Below are positions 43,282-52,293 of a stretch of DNA of 64,000 nucleotides, piece after piece. This DNA is from JBCBCP01 sp038530575 (lineage in GTDB: Bacteria > Pseudomonadota > Alphaproteobacteria > Rhodobacterales > Rhodobacteraceae). The translations under genes and the position numbers were made by a program. The stretch is taken from contig JBCBCP010000002.1 in the NCBI GenBank assembly GCA_038530575.1, positions 77,858 to 141,857 on the forward strand, written 5' to 3'. The notes below the pieces were generated by a model. The model searched no databases and was not told the origin of the DNA. It was given only the letters and a program-made list of their open reading frames with translations. Every line of letters starts with the position of its first letter. The stretch's first letter is position 1.

Positions 43282-45063
43282 GTGGACCAGTTTACGCTTA
43301 ACCTGCTGTTTGTGGGCGCATCCTTTGCGCTTTACATCGGCATCGCTGTCTGGGCCCGTGCGGGTTCGACCAGCGAATTCTACGCCGCCGGTCGCGGCGT
43401 TCACCCGGTCACCAACGGCATGGCAACGGCAGCTGACTGGATGTCGGCGGCTTCGTTCATCTCGATGGCGGGCCTGATCGCCTTTACCGGCTACGATAAC
43501 TCGTCGTTCCTGATGGGTTGGACCGGTGGCTACGTGCTGCTGGCGCTGCTGCTTGCACCTTACCTGCGCAAGTTCGGCAAATTCACCGTGTCGGAGTTCA
43601 TTGGCGACCGCTTCTACAGCTCGACCGCGCGCCTTGTGGCCGTGATCTGTCTGCTTGTGGCCTCTATCACCTACGTGATTGGCCAGATGCAGGGTGTGGG
43701 CATCGCCTTTGGCCGCTTCCTTGAGATCGACACGACCTGGGGTCTGCTGATCGGCTCCTGCGTGGTGTTCGCCTACGCGGTGTTTGGTGGCATGAAGGGT
43801 GTGACCTACACCCAGGTCGCGCAGTACTGCGTGCTGATCACCGCCTACACGATCCCGGCGGTCTTTATCTCGTTGCAGCTGACGGGCAATCCGATCCCGG
43901 CGCTGGGCCTCTTTGGTTCGGTTGAAGGTGGTGAGCCGCTGCTGACCAAGCTGGACGCAATCGTGACCGACCTTGGCTTCAAGGAATACACGGCGGCGCA
44001 CGGATCGACCATCAACATGGTTCTGTTCACGTTGTCGCTGATGATCGGTACCGCGGGTCTGCCCCACGTGATCATGCGCTTCTTTACCGTGCCCAAAGTG
44101 TCTGACGCACGTTGGTCGGCTGGCTGGACCCTGGTGTTCATTGCCCTGCTGTACCTCACGGCGCCGGCTGTTGGTGCGATGGCGCGCCTGAACATCTCTG
44201 AGCTGATGTGGCCGAATGGCACGTCCGGTGAAGCGGTAAGCGTCGAAGCGATCGAGTCCGATCCGGAATACGCCTGGATGGCGACGTGGCAGAAGACTGG
44301 CCTTCTCGATTGGGAAGACAAGAACGGCGACGGAAAGATTCAGTACTACAACGACAAGAACGCCGAGCTTCAGGAAAAAGCAGCGGCTCAGGGCTGGACC
44401 GGGAACGAACTGACTAAGTTCAACCGTGACATCCTTGTGCTGGCGAACCCTGAAATCGCGTCCTTGCCGGGCTGGGTTATTGGCCTTGTGGCAGCGGGTG
44501 GCCTTGCGGCGGCTCTGTCCACGGCGGCGGGTCTTCTGCTGGCGATCTCTTCGGCGGTCTCTCATGACCTTCTGAAGGGTCAACTGACGCCGAATATGTC
44601 AGAAAAGTCCGAACTGATGGCGGCACGGATCTCGATGGCGGCGGCGATTGTCGTGGCGGTCATTCTGGGTCTGAACCCACCGGGCTTTGCGGCCCAGACG
44701 GTGGCGCTGGCCTTTGGTCTTGCGGCGGCCTCGATCTTCCCTGCGCTGATGATGGGTATCTTCTCGACCCGCATCAACAACGTGGGCGCTGTGTCGGGTA
44801 TGCTGGCCGGTCTGATCGTGACGCTGCTGTATATCTTCCTGCACAAGGGCTGGTTCTTTATCCCGGACACCAATTCGTTCACAGATGCCAACCCGCTGCT
44901 GGGCCCGATCAAGTCGACCTCGTTCGGCGCAATCGGTGCCATGGTCAACTTCGCCGTCGCCTACGTGGTGTCCGGCATGACCAAGGAAACGCCGCAACAC
45001 ATCAAAGATCTCGTCGAAAGCGTGCGCATCCCCAAGGGTGCCGGTGCAGCGTCGGATCATTGA
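43282..45063 (+). CDS. SSS-family sodium/organic-acid symporter (ActP-like) with EF-hand-like loop
   Basis: A 593-residue transporter from GTG 43282 with GAGGAG upstream. It has the SSS pattern of 12-13 membrane segments, with FYAAGRGVHPVTNGMATAADWMSAASF near the N-terminus (first half only quoted by position 33-60). Residues about 300-400 form a large hydrophilic insertion between membrane segments. It contains D346-K-N-G-D-G-K-I-Q-Y-Y-N357, a 12-residue loop matching the EF-hand/dockerin calcium pattern. Context (acs, adk) supports acetate or a related monocarboxylate as substrate. A terminator follows. Confidence 0.9.
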   Translation: MDQFTLNLLFVGASFALYIGIAVWARAGSTSEFYAAGRGVHPVTNGMATAADWMSAASFISMAGLIAFTGYDNSSFLMGWTGGYVLLALLLAPYLRKFGKFTVSEFIGDRFYSSTARLVAVICLLVASITYVIGQMQGVGIAFGRFLEIDTTWGLLIGSCVVFAYAVFGGMKGVTYTQVAQYCVLITAYTIPAVFISLQLTGNPIPALGLFGSVEGGEPLLTKLDAIVTDLGFKEYTAAHGSTINMVLFTLSLMIGTAGLPHVIMRFFTVPKVSDARWSAGWTLVFIALLYLTAPAVGAMARLNISELMWPNGTSGEAVSVEAIESDPEYAWMATWQKTGLLDWEDKNGDGKIQYYNDKNAELQEKAAAQGWTGNELTKFNRDILVLANPEIASLPGWVIGLVAAGGLAAALSTAAGLLLAISSAVSHDLLKGQLTPNMSEKSELMAARISMAAAIVVAVILGLNPPGFAAQTVALAFGLAAASIFPALMMGIFSTRINNVGAVSGMLAGLIVTLLYIFLHKGWFFIPDTNSFTDANPLLGPIKSTSFGAIGAMVNFAVAYVVSGMTKETPQHIKDLVESVRIPKGAGAASDH

Positions 45064-45117
45064 TGGCTGGGCGCGGTGCAGATTTCTCTCCCCCTGCATC
45101 GCGCCACCCAACTACTG

Positions 45118-45151
45118 GACCTGCCCGTTTCTCGCGGGCAGGTCTTTTTTT
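45118..45151 (+). terminator. Intrinsic terminator after the symporter
   Basis: GACCTGCCCG (45118-45127) pairs with CGGGCAGGTC (45135-45144), ten perfect base pairs with a 7-base loop, followed by seven T residues. It separates the symporter from the next gene by only 18 bases, so the downstream genes need partial readthrough or their own promoter. Confidence 0.92.
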
Positions 45152-45168
45152 GATTTGAGGGCGCACAG

Positions 45169-46992
45169 ATGAGCCTGCCACAATCCCTTTCACAGTTCCT
45201 CTCTTCGGTTCACCCGTACGACACGCTGGATGCGCAAAGCCTGAGCGAGGTTGCGGGTCTGTGTGATGCGCAGACATTCGAGGCAGGAGCGCGCATTTTC
45301 GCTGTCGGAGATGAAATCACCTCGCTGGACGTCATCGTGTCTGGCGAAGTGGAGATTACCGACGAAGAAGGTATTCAGTTATCGCTATTGGGTCCCCGAA
45401 ATTCCTTCGGGGAACGCGCGCTGCTTCGCGGTGGTGCCTCTCAACGTGCCGCGACCGCACGCCAAGACACAACGCTGATCCGCATGCCGGCAGTTACCTT
45501 GCGCGCGCTGATGCAAGATCATTTGACTGTCTCGCGGTTTTTCGACCGCCGCCGGCCAGCCCGTGCCGAGACGCAGCGCGACCTGACTGTTTTGCCCGTT
45601 GATGAGCTTATGACGCGCGGTCCTGTGACCGCAGCGCCTGACACCTCCATACGCGAGACAGCGCGGCTGATGGCAGAGCGAAAGATCTCCTCGGTTTGTA
45701 TCGTTGCGCCGGATGGGTTTCGCGGGATCGTCACAGTGCGCGACATGAATGCAAAGGTTGTCGCCGGTGGCGCTGATATCAATGCGCCGGTCTGTACCAT
45801 CATGACGTCAGACCCTCTGACGCTTGGGCCGGCTGCGCTGGGCATGGACGTGCTGCACATGATGATGGAGCGGGGGATTGGCCACGTGCCGATCGTCGAT
45901 GGCCCGCGGTTAATGGGGATTGTCACCCAAACTGACCTGACCCGTTTTCAAGCGCTGTCCTCTGCCGATCTCGTCAGGCGGCTCGCAGCGGCAAAACGGC
46001 CAGAAACAATGGCCCGTATCACGGCAGAGATACCGGCGCTTCTTGCTCAATTGGTCGGCACCGCCGCGCGGCACGAGGTCATCACACGCCTGATCACAGA
46101 CATTGCTGATACGGCAACGCGCCGCCTTTTGACCATGGCCGAAGCATCTCTTGGCCCTGCGCCGGTGCCCTATCTTTGGCTGGCCTGCGGAAGCCAGGGC
46201 CGGCGAGAGCAGACTGGAGTATCTGATCAGGATAACTGCCTGATCCTTTCCGATGACGTGACCGACGCCGACATGGACTACTTTGCGCAGTTGGCAAAGC
46301 TGGTTACGGATGGCCTGAACACCTGTGGTTATGTCTATTGCCCGGGTGACATGATGGCGACTAACCCGCGGTGGTGCCAACCCTTGCGCATATGGCGGCA
46401 ATATTTCGACGGCTGGATCGACAAACCAAATCCGGAAGCGCAGATGCTGGCGTCTGTCATGTTCGATTTGCGACCCATAGGAGGCGATGAGAGCCTCTTC
46501 GAAGGCCTGCAGCAGGATACGTTGGAGGCGGCGGCACGTAATTCGATCTTTACCGCGCACATGATCTCTAACTCGCTGAAGCACGCGCCACCCTTGGGGC
46601 TCCTCCGTGGGCTTGCAACGATCCGATCCGGGGAACATCGAAATACGCTGGATCTGAAACACAACGGGGTGGTGCCGGTTGTGGACCTTGGCCGCATCTA
46701 TGCCCTTACGGGTTGCTTGACCGACCCGAACACCCGCGCAAGGATCGAAGCAGGGATCGCTGCGGGGGTGGTATCAACCGGGGGCGGCGCAGATTTGCTG
46801 GACGCTTATGATGTGGTCGCAACTGCGCGGCTGGAACATCAGGCGGCCCAGATCAAGGCGGGCGGCGCACCGGACAACTACCTATCCCCCGCCGACCTTT
46901 CGGACTTTGAACGCAGCCACCTGCGCGATGCCTTTGTCGTGATCAAAACGATGCAGGCCGCCGCTGGTTCGGGGAAGGGAGCCCTGAGTTAG
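45169..46992 (+). CDS. cNMP-binding / CBS / DUF294 nucleotidyltransferase-like protein
   Basis: A 607-residue cytoplasmic signalling protein with no membrane segment. Domain order: a cyclic-nucleotide-binding-like domain (about 15-125, FGERALLRGG), two CBS domains (about 142-265, adenosyl-nucleotide sensors), and a DUF294 nucleotidyltransferase core at about 335-360. The core reads G341-S-Q-G-R-R and D353/D355 in SDQDN, the GlnD-like G-S-x-x-R-x-E/D-x-D pattern. A DUF294 C-terminal domain ends the protein. This architecture recurs next to SSS symporters and an exonuclease. Whether it modifies a protein or makes a nucleotide signal is not known to me. Confidence 0.87.
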   Translation: MSLPQSLSQFLSSVHPYDTLDAQSLSEVAGLCDAQTFEAGARIFAVGDEITSLDVIVSGEVEITDEEGIQLSLLGPRNSFGERALLRGGASQRAATARQDTTLIRMPAVTLRALMQDHLTVSRFFDRRRPARAETQRDLTVLPVDELMTRGPVTAAPDTSIRETARLMAERKISSVCIVAPDGFRGIVTVRDMNAKVVAGGADINAPVCTIMTSDPLTLGPAALGMDVLHMMMERGIGHVPIVDGPRLMGIVTQTDLTRFQALSSADLVRRLAAAKRPETMARITAEIPALLAQLVGTAARHEVITRLITDIADTATRRLLTMAEASLGPAPVPYLWLACGSQGRREQTGVSDQDNCLILSDDVTDADMDYFAQLAKLVTDGLNTCGYVYCPGDMMATNPRWCQPLRIWRQYFDGWIDKPNPEAQMLASVMFDLRPIGGDESLFEGLQQDTLEAAARNSIFTAHMISNSLKHAPPLGLLRGLATIRSGEHRNTLDLKHNGVVPVVDLGRIYALTGCLTDPNTRARIEAGIAAGVVSTGGGADLLDAYDVVATARLEHQAAQIKAGGAPDNYLSPADLSDFERSHLRDAFVVIKTMQAAAGSGKGALS

Positions 46993-46994
46993 AC

Positions 46995-47513
46995 ATGTTT
47001 CTCGAACTAATCGCCACCGTCTTTGCCGGCATCGGCTGCGCCGGGATTGCGCTTGTGCTGAACATCATGACCGGACGGCGTCTGCCTAAATGGGTGATGC
47101 CTGTGGCTGCCGGCCTTGGCATGATCGGCATGACAATTTCCAGCGAATATACCTGGTACGACCGCACCGCTGCGCGCCTGCCTGAAGGGGTCGAGGTTGC
47201 CATGACCGTGGAAGAACAAAGCTGGTACCGCCCCTGGACGCAGGCATTTCCCTACACCAAGCGCTTTGTCGCCGTGGACGTCGCCGGCACGCGGACCCAT
47301 CCAGAAAAACCGGACCTGCGCCTGACCGACCTCTATTTTTTTGGCCGCTGGTCGCCCGTGAACCTGACGCCGATGCTGCTGGATTGCGCCGGTGCCCGGT
47401 CGGCCGTGCTGATTGATGGCGCGACATTTGCCGCCGATGGCACCGTGACAGGCGCAGATTGGGAACAAATGCCAATCGATGACCCCGTGCTGAAACGGGC
47501 CTGCGAGGCCTGA
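46995..47513 (+). CDS. Small membrane protein between DUF294 protein and exonuclease
   Basis: A 172-residue protein with two hydrophobic segments near the N-terminus (about 5-24 and 33-50), then a soluble domain with aromatic and acidic residues. I do not recognise a family. It starts 2 bases after the DUF294 gene and ends 1 base before the exonuclease gene, so it is almost certainly co-translated with both and may anchor or report for them. Confidence 0.7.
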   Translation: MFLELIATVFAGIGCAGIALVLNIMTGRRLPKWVMPVAAGLGMIGMTISSEYTWYDRTAARLPEGVEVAMTVEEQSWYRPWTQAFPYTKRFVAVDVAGTRTHPEKPDLRLTDLYFFGRWSPVNLTPMLLDCAGARSAVLIDGATFAADGTVTGADWEQMPIDDPVLKRACEA

Positions 47514-47514
47514 C

Positions 47515-48915
47515 ATGCTCACCGCCCTCGGCCTGCGCCTGCGTATTTTCCTTTTCTTCGCCTTTCTGGCGTTGGGAGGGACGGCTCTGGCGGGGCTGGG
47601 GTTGTGGCTTGGCTGGTCGCGGGCTGAAGGCGTCGTGCCAACCGGGCCATTCGTTCAGGCGCTTGTACTGTTCGCGTTTCTCAATACTGGACTGGTTTTA
47701 GGGATCTGGCTGCTCTTTGACGAAAACGTCGCCAAACCAATCGTGCGCTTGTCCACGGGTCTACGGTTGCGGGCGCATTCCGGCGTAGCGGCTGACCTTA
47801 GTGCGGACGACGCGAAGTATCTGGGGGATCTTGCCCCGGCAGCCAATGCTTTGGCTGATACCGAAGTAGAGCGCAGCGCTGGCGATCTGTCGCGGGATGC
47901 CGCCCGTTTGCAGGCAGAAACCGAACGGCTGACCGCCCTTTTGACTGAGGTGCCCGTGGCGACGATCCTTGTCAGTGAGCGCCAGCGTATCGTTTTGTAT
48001 GATGGGCAAGCCTCTGGCATCCTTGCAGGTATTGCCGCGCCACGGTTTGGCGCGCCCATCATCGACTATTTCGATGCAGATGATCTGGTGAAGATCAAAG
48101 CGCGGATGGCCAGCGAAGGCGGGATCATCCCGTTCGCGCTGCGTTCGCGAGACAAAGCGCAGACCTTTTCGGCGCGTGCCAAGCCGCTCGATAACGCGGG
48201 CTACATGCTGATGCTGGACTTGCCAGAGCAGACCCTGACCCAAACGGAAGCGCGTCCATTGGTCTACGATTTCGATCTGTTGCAAGCCGGATCAATTGGC
48301 GAGGTATCGGGTACCCCTCTGTCAGAGCTTTGCTTTGTCGCCTTCGACTCGGAAACCACAGGGCTGTCCACCAAAACAGACGAGGTCGTGCAGATCGGCG
48401 CGGTGCGTGTTTTGAACGGGCGCGTCATCGAAGGGGAAACTCTGGATCATTACGTGGACCCCGGCCGGCCGATCCCGCCAGCATCGACGCTGATACACGG
48501 GGTTAGGGATGTTGATGTTGTGGGCGCGCCGCAATTTTCCGAAGTCTGCCGCGCTCTACACGCGTTTTGCGCTGGGGCTGTGCTCGTGGCGCATAACGCA
48601 CCCTTTGATATTGCCTTTCTCCGCCGGGAAGAGGGAAGGGCGCGCCTCAAATGGGACCACCCGGTACTGGATACGGTGCTGCTTTCAGCGGTTGTATTCG
48701 GCACGACTGAGGATCATAGCCTAGACGCTCTGTGCGCCCGTTTGCATATTGATGTCCCCGAAAGTTGGCGGCACACCGCGCTGGGCGATGCCCGCGTCAC
48801 TGCAGAAGCCCTCGTGCGGCTCATACCACTCTTGGAGGGGCGCGGTCTGCGGACATTTGCCGACCTCTTGACTGAGACGCGCAAACACAGCCGTCTTTTG
48901 CAGGACCTTAACTAA
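47515..48915 (+). CDS. Membrane-anchored sensor-like protein with C-terminal DEDDh exonuclease
   Basis: A 466-residue protein. Two membrane segments (about 9-33 and 46-68) are followed by a HAMP-like/coiled segment (about 70-140) and a PAS-like block (145-235). A DEDDh 3'-5' exonuclease domain starts at about 273: D278 and E280 in FDSETTG, AHNAPFDIAFLRR, and H/D in HTALGDARVTAEAL. The front half looks like a sensor kinase whose catalytic part is replaced by a proofreading-type nuclease. It follows the DUF294 gene set and overlaps the mutS stop by 4 bases tail to tail. Confidence 0.85.
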   Translation: MLTALGLRLRIFLFFAFLALGGTALAGLGLWLGWSRAEGVVPTGPFVQALVLFAFLNTGLVLGIWLLFDENVAKPIVRLSTGLRLRAHSGVAADLSADDAKYLGDLAPAANALADTEVERSAGDLSRDAARLQAETERLTALLTEVPVATILVSERQRIVLYDGQASGILAGIAAPRFGAPIIDYFDADDLVKIKARMASEGGIIPFALRSRDKAQTFSARAKPLDNAGYMLMLDLPEQTLTQTEARPLVYDFDLLQAGSIGEVSGTPLSELCFVAFDSETTGLSTKTDEVVQIGAVRVLNGRVIEGETLDHYVDPGRPIPPASTLIHGVRDVDVVGAPQFSEVCRALHAFCAGAVLVAHNAPFDIAFLRREEGRARLKWDHPVLDTVLLSAVVFGTTEDHSLDALCARLHIDVPESWRHTALGDARVTAEALVRLIPLLEGRGLRTFADLLTETRKHSRLLQDLN

Positions 48916-51515
48916 CCGCGCGCTGCCTTTAGCTTGTAAAGGAGATCCAGCGCGTCCCGGGGGCTCAGGTCATCTGGGTGAATGTCATCCAGCATGGTAA
49001 GCGCCGGATCTTCCAAAACCGGTTCCGGCTGTAATGCAGCACTAAACAAGGGCAAATCGTCGATTAGTGCCTTTGTCGCCGACCCGCCGTCCCGTTCGCC
49101 TTGTTCCAATTGGTCCAGCACCGCACGGGCGCGGGTAATGACTGAGGGCGGCAACCCGGCCAACTGCGCGACCTGCACGCCGTAGGAGCGGTCGGCCGTG
49201 CCCTTGCGAACTTCGTGCAGGAAGACAATGTCACCCTCGAATTCGCGCACTGCGACTGTCGCGTTCTCGACGTGGTCAAGGCTGCCTGCCAGCGCGCCCA
49301 TCTCGTGATAATGCGTTGCGAACAGGGCGCGGCATCGGTTGGTGCCCTGCAAGTGTTCAAGCGTTGCCCATGCGATCGACAGTCCGTCATAAGTTGCCGT
49401 GCCGCGACCGATTTCGTCGAGGATCACCAGTGCGCGGTCATCTGCCTGGTTCAGAATTGCCGCGGTTTCGACCATTTCGACCATGAAAGTTGAGCGCCCG
49501 CGCGCAAGATCGTCCGAGGCACCCACACGGCTGAACAATTGGCTGACAATCCCGATGCGAGCTTCGATCGCTGGAACGAAGGAGCCCATCTGTGCAAGCA
49601 CTGCGATAAGAGCGTTCTGGCGGAGAAATGTCGACTTACCGGCCATGTTAGGCCCGGTCAGAAGCCAGATACGATCATCGGTCAACACGCAGTCATTGGC
49701 AACAAACGCCGCGCCGGTTTTCTTGAGGGCAGCCTCCACCACCGGGTGCCGACCGCCACGAATGTCCAGTGCGCGGCTGTCTTCTAGCGTGGGGCACGTC
49801 CAATCCTCGGACACGGCCAAATTGGCAAGCGCAATGGAAAGGTCAATTTCCGCCAACCCCCGGCTGCACCTGTACACTGCATCAGCTTCCGCCATGATCG
49901 CCGCGCAAAGCTGGTCAAAGATGCGCCGCTCGATATCGGATACTTCCGCCCCTGCATTGAGGATTTTCGTTTCTAACCCGGACAGTTCGAGCGTTGTGAA
50001 TCGGACCTGATTTGCGGTGGTCTGACGGTGAATGAATGTTTCAGATAATGGCGGGGACATCATCTTGGCGCTGTGGGTCGCTGTCGTTTCGATAAAGTAA
50101 CCCAGCACATTGTTGTGCTTGATCTTGAGCGATGAGACGCCCGTTTCCTCAATATACCGCGCCTGAAGCTGTGCGATGACACCGCGGCCTTCGTCGCGCA
50201 ACTGGCGTACAGAATCGAGATCGTCACTAAAACCGGGGGCTACTAGTCCGCCATCGCGCAGTTGGACGGGCGGTTCGGCGACCATTGCCGCGTCAAGCAG
50301 GTCAATCAGTGTATTGTGTCCTGTCAGATCACGCACCGCATCTTCGACTCCTGCTACCGGGTCTGACATTGGGGTTTTTGAAATCATCTCCGCCGCAATA
50401 AGCCCGTCGCGGACCGCGCTCAGATCACGTGGGCCCGCGCGCTCAAGTGCAATACGAGACAACGCACGGTCAAAATCCGGAACGCCAGACAACTGTTCGA
50501 CCAATGCGGTCGCTAGAGGACGTTGCTCAACAAAATACCGGACATTTCCTTGGCGCTCGCGTATTACGCCAAGATCACGGGAGGGGCTTGATAAACGTCG
50601 TTCCAGAAGACGTGCCCCGGCCGCTGTCAACGTGCGGTCGATCGTTGCCAGAAGTGATCCTGCGCGCCCACCGCCAAGAGCCTGGGTCAGCTCAAGATTA
50701 CGCCGGGTCGCGGCATCGATCTGCATATGGGCGCGCAACGTCTCGCGCCGCGGTACGGTCAGGCGTGGCAGCTTGCCCTTTTGTGTCAGCTCCAGATAGT
50801 CGATCAGCGCGCCCATCGCCGACAGTTCGGCGCGTTCAAAGCTGCCGAAGGCTTCGAGCGATGCAACGTTGTAAAAAGTCTGCAGCCTGTCGGTGCCTCG
50901 TGCCGAGTCAAAAGACGCGCGCGGACAGGAGGTCAGGTAAAGACCCACATCAGTCTCTAAATAACGTAAATCGTCAAAAGACGCCTCGGAAATCAGCACT
51001 TCGGAAGGGTTTAGTCGAGCGAGTTCTGGCCCAATCCGAGTGAGGCTCAGTGGCAAAACGGAAAACGCACCGGTCGATACATCCACCCATGCGAGGGCTG
51101 CGTCGTCGCGTACAATGCCCAGCGCGGCGAGGAAATTGTGGGTGCGCGCTTCGAGCAAGGCATCTTCAGTCAGGGTGCCTGGTGTCACAGTCCGCACGAC
51201 ATCCCGCTTAACGACTGATTTAGAGCCGCGTTTTTTGGCTTCCGCCGGGCTTTCAAGCTGTTCGCAGACCGCAACGCGAAACCCTTTTCGGATCAGCGTT
51301 TGGAGGTAGTTTTCGGCGGCGTGAACCGGCACGCCGCACATCGGAATATCGGCGCCTTCGTGTTTGCCCCGTTTGGTGAGCGCAATATCCAACGCCTCTG
51401 CCGCCGCCACCGCGTCGTCAAAGAACATCTCGTAGAAGTCGCCCATTCGGTAGAACAGAAGGCTGCCCGGATTGGCCGCCTTGATTTCAAGATATTGCGC
51501 CATCATCGGCGTCAT
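48912..51515 (-). CDS. mutS: DNA mismatch repair protein MutS
   Basis: Mismatch-recognition ATPase, 867 residues from ATG 51515 (TPMMAQYLEIKAANPG); the upstream in-frame extension lacks family sequence. The mismatch-contacting F-x-E is in FYRMGDFYEMF (about residue 36). Walker A is TGPNMAGKSTFLRQ (about 635), Walker B VILDEIGRGTATYDGLS, and the C-terminal dimerisation region ends PRDALDLLYKL. Divergent from the fumarylacetoacetase-family gene with a 91-base gap. Confidence 0.96.
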   Translation of the reverse strand: MTPMMAQYLEIKAANPGSLLFYRMGDFYEMFFDDAVAAAEALDIALTKRGKHEGADIPMCGVPVHAAENYLQTLIRKGFRVAVCEQLESPAEAKKRGSKSVVKRDVVRTVTPGTLTEDALLEARTHNFLAALGIVRDDAALAWVDVSTGAFSVLPLSLTRIGPELARLNPSEVLISEASFDDLRYLETDVGLYLTSCPRASFDSARGTDRLQTFYNVASLEAFGSFERAELSAMGALIDYLELTQKGKLPRLTVPRRETLRAHMQIDAATRRNLELTQALGGGRAGSLLATIDRTLTAAGARLLERRLSSPSRDLGVIRERQGNVRYFVEQRPLATALVEQLSGVPDFDRALSRIALERAGPRDLSAVRDGLIAAEMISKTPMSDPVAGVEDAVRDLTGHNTLIDLLDAAMVAEPPVQLRDGGLVAPGFSDDLDSVRQLRDEGRGVIAQLQARYIEETGVSSLKIKHNNVLGYFIETTATHSAKMMSPPLSETFIHRQTTANQVRFTTLELSGLETKILNAGAEVSDIERRIFDQLCAAIMAEADAVYRCSRGLAEIDLSIALANLAVSEDWTCPTLEDSRALDIRGGRHPVVEAALKKTGAAFVANDCVLTDDRIWLLTGPNMAGKSTFLRQNALIAVLAQMGSFVPAIEARIGIVSQLFSRVGASDDLARGRSTFMVEMVETAAILNQADDRALVILDEIGRGTATYDGLSIAWATLEHLQGTNRCRALFATHYHEMGALAGSLDHVENATVAVREFEGDIVFLHEVRKGTADRSYGVQVAQLAGLPPSVITRARAVLDQLEQGERDGGSATKALIDDLPLFSAALQPEPVLEDPALTMLDDIHPDDLSPRDALDLLYKLKAARG

Positions 51516-51606
51516 GTTCGGTCCCCCGGTTTCCGAGCACAAAAGACACCATCCTCGCGGGGGATGCCAGATTGTGTTTACCGAACAAAGCCGCGAAGCT
51601 GACGCC

Positions 51607-52293
51607 ATGGAATATGTTTTTGATCCCGCCCCTCATTCATCGCTTGCCGTTGTCGGTAGTGATGCTCGTTTTCCTATCCGCCGCGTGTTCTGTGTTGGGC
51701 GAAACTACGCAGCGCATGCGCGCGAGATGGGCAACGACCCTGACCGGGAGCCGCCGTTTTTCTTCACCAAGCCGGCAGACGCTGTGGTGAACACCCCCTG
51801 CACCGTGCTGTATCCGCCGTTAAGCGAGGATGTGCATCACGAAGTGGAGCTGGTCTTGGCCATTGGGACTGGTGGCGCAGGAATTTCCGCCAGCGATGCG
51901 TTGGACCATATTTGGGGCGCGAGCGTTGGCATCGACCTGACGCGGCGTGATCTTCAGGCCGATGCAAAGGCGAACCGGCGGCCCTGGGACATGGCCAAGG
52001 CGTTTGACGCGTCCGCGCCGATAGCGCCGATTGTGCCCATCGCCGATGTACCAAGCCTGTCTTCAGGGCGGATATGGCTCAGCGTGAATGATGTACCGCG
52101 GCAGGATGCAGATATTGGCGACATGATCTGGCCGGTGCCAGATATCATTGCTGCGCTCAGCCGGGCGGTTATGCTTGCACCGGGCGATTTGATCATGACC
52201 GGTACACCCGAAGGCGTGGGACCGGTCCGGCGCGGTGACATCATGACAGGTGGTTTGGTCGGCATTGGCAGCTTTGAGGTGACCCTCGCATGA
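51607..52293 (+). CDS. Fumarylacetoacetate/fumarylpyruvate hydrolase family protein
   Basis: A 228-residue metal-dependent C-C hydrolase from ATG 51607. Blocks: FCVGRNYAAHAREMG, PFFFTKPADAV, the metal ligands E-x-E in HHEVELVLAIG, DLTRRDLQADAKA and TGTPEGVGPV. The short form, without the long N-terminal extension of true fumarylacetoacetase, suggests a fumarylpyruvate hydrolase. The following gene encodes a GST-type isomerase, overlapping by 4 bases, so the pair would process a ring-cleavage product such as maleylpyruvate. Confidence 0.88.
   Translation: MEYVFDPAPHSSLAVVGSDARFPIRRVFCVGRNYAAHAREMGNDPDREPPFFFTKPADAVVNTPCTVLYPPLSEDVHHEVELVLAIGTGGAGISASDALDHIWGASVGIDLTRRDLQADAKANRRPWDMAKAFDASAPIAPIVPIADVPSLSSGRIWLSVNDVPRQDADIGDMIWPVPDIIAALSRAVMLAPGDLIMTGTPEGVGPVRRGDIMTGGLVGIGSFEVTLA

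Noticed and set aside
43225..44583. A 452-codon open frame antisense to the symporter
   Set aside because: It is rich in R, H and Q, which is typical of reverse-strand shadows in high-GC genes, and has no motif.
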